Part shown: one piece after another, positions 24,301 through 29,631 of the stretch
Layout: every line of letters begins with the position of its first letter
Position numbering within the stretch: position 1 is the first letter of the stretch
Made by a program: the position numbers and the translations under genes
Assembly (NCBI GenBank): GCA_036733965.1
Contig: DAIMZL010000030.1
Location: 1 to 29,631 of the forward strand
Length of the DNA stretch: 29,631 nucleotides
Source of the DNA: JAEXOD01 sp937930275
Lineage (GTDB): Bacteria > Bacteroidota > Ignavibacteria > Ignavibacteriales > Melioribacteraceae
Direction: 5' to 3'
Notes under the pieces: model-generated
The model's database searches: none
What the model saw: only the letters and a program-made list of their open reading frames with translations
Told to the model about the DNA's origin: nothing

Positions 24301-24865
24301 TGATAAAGAGATTTTACACAAAATAAATTTAAAAATATTTGGGTATATCGAAAAAAAATATATACCAAAAAACGATACTTTGCGTATATTACGCAAGAAG
24401 TTAAAAATAGGTTTGCCGGAAAATTTAATTATAGATACTTCGGGGGATTTTAACGAAAATGATACTCTTTCAATTTCGGAAAACCCAAATAAAAAAGAAG
24501 TAGTGTTAATAGTAGATGATGATAGAGACACTCTTTTTACTGTAGGTCAAATTATAGAAAGTTTAGGGTATGATACATTATTTGCCAAAGACGGTTTAGA
24601 ATGTTTGCTAATTATAGAAAATAAAAATCCCGATTTGGTGTTGCTTGATATTATGATGCCGAACATGGACGGCTTTGAAACACTAAAACGCATAAAGCAG
24701 AATATTAGATTTAGCAAAATCCCTATTATTGCTCTTACGGCACATGCCATGATGGAAGAAAGGGATATAATTATTAAAAACGGGTTTGCAGATTTAATAA
24801 CAAAACCAATTGATATAACATATTTATCAACAAAAGTAAGGCAGATTTTAGAAGGGAGTTTTTAA
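21374..24865 (+). CDS. Membrane hybrid histidine kinase with HAMP, GAF, two receiver-like segments and a C-terminal receiver
   Basis: The 1163-residue protein has a membrane helix (6-29), an extracytoplasmic sensor region (30-240), a second helix (242-264), HAMP (265-316), GAF (about 325-470), a coiled coil (470-525), HisKA with H536 in M-S-H-E-L-R-T-P, and HATPase (635-748; N-A-I-K-F-T at 654-659, D-T-G-I-G-I at 682-687, G-T-G-L-G-L at 712-717). After it come two segments with receiver-like alternation: 780-893 keeps L-I-D-Y (D827) and I-K-S-P (K873) but lacks the acidic pair, and 897-1012 keeps F-V-D-F (D940) only. A complete receiver follows (1043-1160: D1048-D1050, D1092, K1144). The sensor region is not a domain I recognise. 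It starts 4 bases after the single receiver and its stop overlaps the next start by 1 base. Confidence 0.9.
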   Translation: MKFNLRLILITFSVTILVSVASIVIIYILTNKILFNQHSSALINTTHHFALTLETNLKKIDNDFDNIKVKDFKLHDDSSSIDFIFTLKDDSLINTESFVSKKKVNLNFQNNSINSFVYNNPNIILKFKEKWGVLYYYGALIDTSYLNSISQVIRADVALIISKDNVISSNINATNNINYILAKAVDKLINKNNYETYFEIMSDYDLMASLYVPKEYSTPYDKAKFVVFSVFKETAEYRSIMQLIIVILISVTIPLSLIFVLIFTSKFRRQLAEINRVVGLTKSDNLNERVNIISKDEIGKLGEVFNGMLNEIKRREETEHEYIRFVTLINENASLFEISEAVLKQIVSSANFDIGVFYVYDGDKFRQTAYTGLNNEAPSNEIIENIYFKVLETKEPVEFIFTENQPILKTSLSTIKLEYIIIYPILFNREIIGILELTAMVKPKINVIAYLNGIIEQLSIGLSNAIAYERQKDLVKELQLLNEQYHIQNTKIKEQNEQLIFLHNELKENSVELEKQKQKALESAKLKSQFLATMSHELRTPLNSILGLSELIIKSNNLNAHNDERLKIVINNGKKLLNIINNILTFSKMEADNYELVKDEFLLSEFLRDLYISFAHFAEEKNLTLVIKNGLPGNQLIITDKIKLEQILSNLLSNAIKFTEKGEVSLSVEKQEEKGLRFLVRDTGIGIEEENLELIFKEFRQTSEGSNRKYSGTGLGLTIASRMIELLGGEITVKSKVNIGTVFSVFIPNSLGYESEEGKVIAINEPPIINLPTTRYYKNKIITVLSDNPENTDFLGAYLEQNKFNTEIVTEINSVSSFDKTEAILIDYLSFQNPFIVIDEIVNKINNNIPVILYYYPIGEKSGIIFNANLFIKSPLTFDNFELAIKNIATYYNLEIKNIIAVGKSSFSGISSDYNLKNIKFSSLVSETIVKEKPDCLFVDFLPENIEEIEYVCELLTDRRLLDIPVVLIIPDGNFIDKEILHKINLKIFGYIEKKYIPKNDTLRILRKKLKIGLPENLIIDTSGDFNENDTLSISENPNKKEVVLIVDDDRDTLFTVGQIIESLGYDTLFAKDGLECLLIIENKNPDLVLLDIMMPNMDGFETLKRIKQNIRFSKIPIIALTAHAMMEERDIIIKNGFADLITKPIDITYLSTKVRQILEGSF

Positions 24866-25548
24866 TGAGTAAAATATTGGTAGTTGACGATCAGCCCGAT
24901 AATGTTTTTATCTTGCAAGACAGATTAGAAAACGAGGGATACGAAGTAATAACTGCATATGACGGTCCTTCAGGAATTGAAAAGACATTAACCGAAAGTC
25001 CCGATTTGGTTTTACTTGATGTAATGATGCCGGGTATGAGCGGTTTTGAAGCATGTAAAAAAATTACCGAAAACGAAGAGTCGAAAGATATTCCGGTTAT
25101 TTTGGTAACTGCCTTAACAAGCGTTGAAGATATTAAAGAAGGATTAAATGCAGGTGCTTTTGATTATATTAAAAAGCCGTTTAATAAAACAGAACTTATT
25201 GCTCGTATAAAATCCGCTTTACGTTTTAGAGAGACTAATTTAATTTACCTTGAAATAGAAAAAATTAAAACTTATGCGGCAACAATTGTTACTGCAAATC
25301 ACGAAATAAAACAACCTTTAACTTTAATTAATTTATCGGTTTCGGCAATTAAACGAGAACTTACAAAAGATGATTTAAACCGCGAGGCAATATTAAAACG
25401 GGTGGATATTATTGATAATGCCGCAAAAAGCATTATTACGATTTTAGAAAAACTTAGCTCAATTAAAAAACCGAAATTTACCGATTATGTTAATAATACA
25501 AAAATGATTGATATAAGCGGCGAAAATATAAATGAGGAATTAAAGTAA
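24865..25548 (+). CDS. Receiver-DHp protein lacking a kinase ATPase domain
   Basis: The 227-residue protein has a receiver at 1-122 (D8-D9, D52 in L-L-D-V-M-M-P, T82, K104 in K-K-P-F) followed by a helical hairpin at about 128-200 with an H box, A-N-H-E-I-K-Q-P-L-T (H146). This is the dimerisation/phospho-acceptor (DHp) part of a histidine kinase, but the ORF ends before any HATPase motif, and the next bases hold a convergent gene. It could accept phosphate on H146 from another kinase and pass it on, like an HPt or Spo0B-type relay protein. Alternatively it is a kinase that lost its 3' half. It is the last gene of the pilus-signalling operon and overlaps tail to tail by 9 bases with the opposite-strand kinase. 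Confidence 0.85.
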   Translation: MSKILVVDDQPDNVFILQDRLENEGYEVITAYDGPSGIEKTLTESPDLVLLDVMMPGMSGFEACKKITENEESKDIPVILVTALTSVEDIKEGLNAGAFDYIKKPFNKTELIARIKSALRFRETNLIYLEIEKIKTYAATIVTANHEIKQPLTLINLSVSAIKRELTKDDLNREAILKRVDIIDNAAKSIITILEKLSSIKKPKFTDYVNNTKMIDISGENINEELK

Positions 25549-26790
25549 GCTTTTTACCTTGTTTAATAAATATTCAAAATCGTAGGGTTTTATAACTATA
25601 TCCGCAATATTTAGCTTGCGTAAAACATCGTTTCGGTTTTCAAGCATAGTTCCGCTGCATAATATCACCGAAGAAGTATTCCCCATTTCCCTTAATTGCT
25701 TAATTGCGTCAAGTCCCTTAATACCCGGCATGTTTTGGTCAACTATTAATAACGTATATGAATTATTATTTTTAACCTTTTCAATTAATTCCTCGCCGCT
25801 CTTAACGGTTTCAGTGTTGTAATTGTAAGACGAAAATAATTCGGTTAACAAGTCAAGCATAAATTCGTCATCATCCGCAAGTATTATGTGGTTACTTTTT
25901 ATTGGCTGAGTAATGTTTTTAACGACAGCGGGTAAAGTTATTGTAAAAGACGTGCCGAAATTTACCTTGCTGCTTACTTCAATTTTACCCTTATATTTTT
26001 CTATAATATTTTTAACAATGCTTAATCCAATACCGCTTTCGGTTTTTTTTATTTTCGTGCTAAATCCCATATCAAATATTTTTGCAAGATTTTCTTCTTT
26101 AATTCCCGTACCGGTATCGCTGATGGTAATTTTAATATTAGCGTCATCATTAGCGGCGGCAACAATAATGCTGCCTATTCCTGTAATAGATTCTTTTGCG
26201 TTTAGGCAAATATTAAATAATGCTCTAAAAATTTCTTCTTCATTTGCCACAATATTATTTAACGGTTCAACAAAATTTGTAGTAATAGTGATTTTGTTTA
26301 ACGAGGAATTATTTAATTCGTTTATTATTGATCTTAGAATTAAAATAACATTTATTTCGTCAACTAAATTAATATCTTCTTCGTCATTAGCGCTTAGTTT
26401 TTTTAAAAGATAAGCACCGCGTTGTAAATTTTCGGATATTCCTTCAGTCAATCGTTTTTCATAATTATCAGATAATTTTTTATAAAGCAGTGTTGCTGCA
26501 TTATTAATGTTGTTAAAAACATTGTTTAAGTCATGGGTAATTTCCTTAGTCCTTTTTTTATCTTGTGTGCTTAATAAAATAAAGTAAAAATCATTAGGTA
26601 AAGGAAAATATGTAAACAACTTATCGTTTATAGAAATATCGGTTACTGAAAAATATTTCTCGTTTAGTTTTGATTCCAAAAGAGTTTTAGTTTCTGAATT
26701 AACAACGTCATTAAAACTTTCCGAAAAAAAAGTTAATCCCTCCCCCAAGTTGCCAAAGCAATATGCGGAATTATTACTAACGGGATTCAT
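25540..26790 (-). CDS. Soluble hybrid histidine kinase (HisKA-HATPase-REC), partner of the sigma-54 activator
   Basis: The 416-residue protein has a short, unrecognised N-terminal sensory region (1-75), a DHp with H86 in E-I-T-H-D-L-N-N (the H-D-[LFI]-N-N form typical of NtrB-like kinases), HATPase (about 183-288: N-I-C-L-N-A-K-E-S-I, D-T-G-T-G-I, E-S-G-I-G-L) and a receiver (301-415) with D306-D308, D351 in I-V-D-Q-N-M-P and K401. No membrane segment. Its start codon lies within the 3' end of the upstream regulator gene (14-base overlap), so the pair is translationally coupled and very probably one signalling unit. The C-terminal receiver may act as phosphate sink or input. Confidence 0.92.
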   Translation of the reverse strand: MNPVSNNSAYCFGNLGEGLTFFSESFNDVVNSETKTLLESKLNEKYFSVTDISINDKLFTYFPLPNDFYFILLSTQDKKRTKEITHDLNNVFNNINNAATLLYKKLSDNYEKRLTEGISENLQRGAYLLKKLSANDEEDINLVDEINVILILRSIINELNNSSLNKITITTNFVEPLNNIVANEEEIFRALFNICLNAKESITGIGSIIVAAANDDANIKITISDTGTGIKEENLAKIFDMGFSTKIKKTESGIGLSIVKNIIEKYKGKIEVSSKVNFGTSFTITLPAVVKNITQPIKSNHIILADDDEFMLDLLTELFSSYNYNTETVKSGEELIEKVKNNNSYTLLIVDQNMPGIKGLDAIKQLREMGNTSSVILCSGTMLENRNDVLRKLNIADIVIKPYDFEYLLNKVKSLL

Positions 26791-28135
26791 ATTTTTGCAA
26801 GTCGTAATTTTTTATTTTTGAATAAAGGGTCTTTTGACTGATACCGAGTGCCCGTGCGCTATTTTCTCTGTTCCACTCGTTTTGTTTTAATATTTTTAAT
26901 ATGTGTAGTTTTTCCATTTCTTCTAAAGCAATAATTTCTTCGTCGCTATCTATTGGTATGTAGCTCTTTTTTGCGTTTTTAGGCAAATTTAAATCTGCCG
27001 GTAAAATAACATTCCCTTCGCTAAAGATAATAGCGCGCTCAATAATGTGCTCAAGTTCTCTAACATTTCCCGGATAATTATAACTTAACAATTCTTTTTC
27101 TGCTTGAGGCGAAAGAGTTTTTGGTGATCGGTACGGAGCTTTTTTTGTTAAAAAGAAATTAGCAAGTAAAATAATATCGTTTCCGCGTTCACGCAGCGGG
27201 GGTATAGTAAGTGTAATAACATTTAGACGGAACAATAGGTCTCTTCTAAAAGTTTTCTTTTCGGCTTCTTCCATTAAATCGCGGTTTGTTGCTCCTATAA
27301 CTCTTACGTTTGACATTAGGTTAGTAATGCCTCCTATCCTTCTAAATTCTCCGTTTTCAAGAAATCTTAAAAACTTAGGCTGAAGAGTCAAACTTAATTC
27401 ACCAATTTCATCCAAAAAAAGAGTACCGCCGTTCGCAATTTCTACAAGTCCTTGTTTTGAAGTTTTTGCGTCTGTAAAAGCTCCTTTTTCATATCCGAAA
27501 AGTTCGCTTTCAATTAACTGATCAGGTAAAGAGGCACAATTAATAGTTACAAGCGGTTTTTCGTTTCGTCCCGAACATTTATGTATATATTCCGCAAAAA
27601 GCTCTTTTCCTGTTCCTGTTTCTCCTTGTAAAAGGATATTGGAATCTGAACGAGCTGCTTTTTCGGCAAGAGAAATTACTTCTTTAATTCCACGGCTTTC
27701 GCCTATTATGCTATGTTGAGCCGTTTGATTTATTTTAGAAGTAAGTATGGTATTTTTAACAATCAATTCTTTATGCTTAATTGCCCGTTCAATAGAAACT
27801 ATTAGTTGTTCAAATTGGTAGGGTTTATTTATAAAATCATAAGCCCCTTTTTTTATGCAATCAATTGCAATACGCATATTGTTGTTTGCGGTAAGTACTA
27901 TTACTTGCAAATCGGGATGATTTTCTTTTACGTATTCAAGTATATCAAAACCTGAAACGCCGTTCATCTCTAAATCAAGCAAAAGCAAATCGTGACTGGT
28001 TTTTTTTATAAAATCGATTGCTTTGTTACTATCATATATAATATCAACAAAATAACCCTCGCTTATTAACTCCTCCTTCAATAGATAACAAAGTGTGTCG
28101 TCGTCGTCAACAATTAGGATTCGAGAGTTTTTCAT
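26777..28135 (-). CDS. NtrC-family sigma-54-dependent response regulator
   Basis: The 452-residue protein has a receiver (1-122: D10-D12, D54, T82, K104), an AAA+ sigma-54 activation domain (about 142-375) and a Fis-type helix-turn-helix (about 405-447, with N-R-E-N-S-A-R-A-L-G-I-S). AAA+ landmarks: Walker A G-E-T-G-T-G-K-E (171-178), the sigma-54-contacting loop G-A-F-T-D-A (218-223, D in place of the usual G), Walker B G-G-T-L-F-L-D-E (236-243) and the arginine region F-R-R-D-L-L-F-R-L. The change to G-A-F-T-D-A occurs in many natural NtrC proteins and need not abolish activity. It should remodel RNA polymerase at -24/-12 promoters; two such elements lie before the pilin-like genes. TAAATGTTA (28146-28154) lies just upstream of its start. 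First gene of a pair with the 25540-26790 kinase. Confidence 0.95.
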   Translation of the reverse strand: MKNSRILIVDDDDTLCYLLKEELISEGYFVDIIYDSNKAIDFIKKTSHDLLLLDLEMNGVSGFDILEYVKENHPDLQVIVLTANNNMRIAIDCIKKGAYDFINKPYQFEQLIVSIERAIKHKELIVKNTILTSKINQTAQHSIIGESRGIKEVISLAEKAARSDSNILLQGETGTGKELFAEYIHKCSGRNEKPLVTINCASLPDQLIESELFGYEKGAFTDAKTSKQGLVEIANGGTLFLDEIGELSLTLQPKFLRFLENGEFRRIGGITNLMSNVRVIGATNRDLMEEAEKKTFRRDLLFRLNVITLTIPPLRERGNDIILLANFFLTKKAPYRSPKTLSPQAEKELLSYNYPGNVRELEHIIERAIIFSEGNVILPADLNLPKNAKKSYIPIDSDEEIIALEEMEKLHILKILKQNEWNRENSARALGISQKTLYSKIKNYDLQKYESR

Positions 28136-28369
28136 TTATTTTCTATAAATGTTAAATTATTAACTTAATTTACAAAAATAATATTTAAAGTAAAATTTAA
28201 AACCAAGAAAATTGATCATTTGAAAACAAATAATAATTTATAAAATTAAGGAATTATAAAAAATTAACAAATTATAAAAAATTAACAATAAGTTAATAAA
28301 AGATAGTTGGTTAAAATAGTTAATATATTTAATTTTCATGTCTATTTTAAATTAAATTAGGATAATTGT
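28136..28369. other. Divergent intergenic region
   Basis: These 234 bases separate the sigma-54 regulator (minus) from the small membrane protein (plus) and must hold both promoters. It is extremely AT-rich and contains the tandem 18-base repeat at 28252-28287. AGGA at about 28360 serves the plus-strand gene. No clear -35/-10 or -24/-12 element could be fixed. Confidence 0.5.
28252..28287 (+). repeat. Perfect tandem repeat, two 18-base units
   Basis: AATTATAAAAAATTAACA is repeated head to tail without a break or mismatch. It lies midway between two divergent genes. It may be a duplicated operator or a simple slippage product in A/T-rich DNA. Confidence 0.8.
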
Positions 28370-28582
28370 ATGCTTCCATTTTCGCAGGTATGGTTACCGT
28401 TTATATACCTTTACGTGGTCGGCGGATTATTTTTTGGGATAGCGATGTTTCTTATCAGGAAAAGTAATAGTGTTAATATGAATTTAAAACGCCATAGGTA
28501 TTGGTATAAAGTGCTTTATTTTGGCTTTTTTTATTTTGCTATTATGCATCTCGTTTTAATTTTAACCGCACTTTATTTATAA
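28370..28582 (+). CDS. Small two-helix membrane protein upstream of a sodium:solute symporter
   Basis: The 70-residue protein has two hydrophobic helices, about 8-28 and 47-68, joined by a basic loop (R-K ... K-R-H-R-Y-W-Y-K), which predicts a cytoplasmic loop and both ends outside. ATG is preceded by AGGA at 7 bases. It stops 18 bases before the symporter start, so the two are probably co-transcribed. Small membrane partners beside SSS transporters are known in other groups, but I cannot assign this one to a named family. Confidence 0.75.
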   Translation: MLPFSQVWLPFIYLYVVGGLFFGIAMFLIRKSNSVNMNLKRHRYWYKVLYFGFFYFAIMHLVLILTALYL

Positions 28583-28600
28583 ACAAATCGAATTTAATAT

Positions 28601-29631
28601 ATGGAAAGTTATCACAGTATAGGCACGGGGTTAGATTGGGTAATAATAATAATCTATTTTATAGCAGTTACAGCTTTTGGGATGTATTTTAGTAAATACA
28701 ACCGTTCAACAAACGACTTCTTTTTCGGAGGTCGTAGGTTTAGTTGGTGGTTAATTGCTTTTTCTATTGTTGCAACAGGTGTAAGCAGTCACAGCTTTGT
28801 AAAATATTCTGCAAAAGGATTTGAAAACGGCATTTCATCTACAATGACTTATATGAATGATTGGTTTTTTGTACCGTTGTTCTTTTTTGGTTGGCTACCT
28901 ATTGTAATTTATTCTAAAATTAAATCAATTCCCGAATATTTTGAACGTAGGTTTAGTAAAACGGCACGCGGGTTTGCTACTATTTTTATGCTGGCTTATA
29001 TAATAGGATATATAGGAATAGGCTTTTTAACTTTGGCAAAAGCTTTAATGCCTTTGTTACCTGACCACTTTAATTTATTTGGTATTGAAATTAAAGTTAC
29101 TTTAATGGGAATTGTTGTTGTTACGGCTATTTTTACCGGACTTTATATAACAGTAGGCGGTCAAACAGCCGTTATTTTTACCGATTTAGTTCAGGGATTT
29201 ATTTTATTATTTGCAGGTGTTCTGTTATTTGTTTTAGGAATTAGCTACATAGGCGGTTTAGATGCATTTTGGCATCTGCTCCCTCCTTCTTGGCGTCTTC
29301 CTTTTGCTGATTTTAATAACCCGCCCAATTTTAATTTTGTTGGGATATTTTGGCAAGACGGGGTTGACGGTTCAATAGCTTTCTTATTTATGAATATGGG
29401 CTTAATGATGCGATTTATGGCAACTAAAAGTGTTAATGAAGGACGCAAAGCCGCAACTTTTAACATATTTTTTATGCTTCCCCTTTCGGCACTTGTTGTT
29501 GGTAATGCCGGTTGGCTTGCCAAAGCAATTTCCGAAATGAACCCAAACCTAATTAATCCAAATGTTAATCCGGATCAAGTTTTTATTGTGCTATCTAATT
29601 TAATTGCTAAACCGGGTATTTTTGGATTTAT
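28601..29631 (+). CDS. Sodium:solute symporter (SSS family), N-terminal part, runs off the window
   Basis: The open frame begins at ATG 28601 (M-E-S-Y-H-S-I-G-T-G) and stays open for 343 codons to the window end. It shows the SSS pattern: a first helix followed by S-T-N-D-F-F-F-G-G-R-R, the next helix with A-T-G-V-S-S-H-S-F, S-I-P-E-Y-F-E-R-R-F (the family Y-[FL]-E-x-R-[FY] segment), and G-L-Y-I-T-V-G-G-Q-T-A-V-I-F-T-D-L-V-Q (family signature region). At least eight hydrophobic helices are visible. It should import a solute with sodium across the inner membrane; the substrate cannot be told from this part. No strong Shine-Dalgarno site is present, so translation may be coupled to the small gene upstream. 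Confidence 0.9.
   Translation, partial: MESYHSIGTGLDWVIIIIYFIAVTAFGMYFSKYNRSTNDFFFGGRRFSWWLIAFSIVATGVSSHSFVKYSAKGFENGISSTMTYMNDWFFVPLFFFGWLPIVIYSKIKSIPEYFERRFSKTARGFATIFMLAYIIGYIGIGFLTLAKALMPLLPDHFNLFGIEIKVTLMGIVVVTAIFTGLYITVGGQTAVIFTDLVQGFILLFAGVLLFVLGISYIGGLDAFWHLLPPSWRLPFADFNNPPNFNFVGIFWQDGVDGSIAFLFMNMGLMMRFMATKSVNEGRKAATFNIFFMLPLSALVVGNAGWLAKAISEMNPNLINPNVNPDQVFIVLSNLIAKPGIFGF

Noticed and set aside
25913..26413. 166-codon plus-strand open frame opposite the NtrB-like kinase
   Set aside because: Antisense shadow of HATPase coding sequence; no ribosome site and no recognisable domain.
28252..28287. CRISPR-like or iteron array
   Set aside because: Only two adjacent copies, no spacers, and no cas or replication gene nearby.

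Overview
The window is AT-rich DNA that looks like a member of the Ignavibacteria or a nearby lineage of the Bacteroidota/Chlorobi (FCB) group. The main evidence is the type A type IX secretion sorting domain at the end of the 685-2256 protein (N-F-P-N-P-F-N-P-S-T-K-I-S-Y form), together with low GC, many hybrid histidine kinases and a T4P-type gene set with unusual pilins. It is probably a draft or metagenome assembly, because a 100-N gap with duplicated flanks sits inside one gene. No rRNA, tRNA, CRISPR array, insertion sequence or phage gene was seen.

Left part (1-9644), nearly all on the minus strand: the tail of a beta-lactamase-like serine hydrolase (plus strand); a secreted three-repeat T9SS cargo protein; a NYN-domain putative RNase; a HEPN/MNT toxin-antitoxin pair; a REC-histidine kinase broken only by an assembly artefact; a 1154-residue PAS/GAF hybrid kinase directly upstream of it; and a conserved cysteine-containing protein of unknown function. 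A GC-richer palindromic element separates this block from aspS.

Centre (9907-21007), plus strand: aspS with a clear terminator, then a type IV pilus-like cluster. It holds two paralogous short pilin-like proteins with an unusual M-G-Q-Q-Q start and no Glu5, a terminator, then PilC, PilB, a PilT-like ATPase, a PilM-PilN fusion, a PilO-PilP fusion and a minimal PilQ/GspD secretin. Both pilin-like genes have sigma-54-like promoter elements, one with the full GG-N10-GC spacing.

Right part (21004-28135): the pilus operon runs on without a break, by 1- to 4-base overlaps or gaps of a few bases, into a single-domain response regulator, a membrane hybrid kinase with two degenerate receiver-like segments and a final receiver, and a REC-DHp protein without an ATPase domain. 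Facing it on the minus strand is an NtrC-family sigma-54 activator translationally coupled to a soluble hybrid kinase. The simplest reading is a self-contained locus: pilus machine, its own phosphorelay, and a sigma-54 activator that could drive the pilin promoters. The window ends with a small two-helix membrane protein and the first 343 codons of a sodium:solute symporter.
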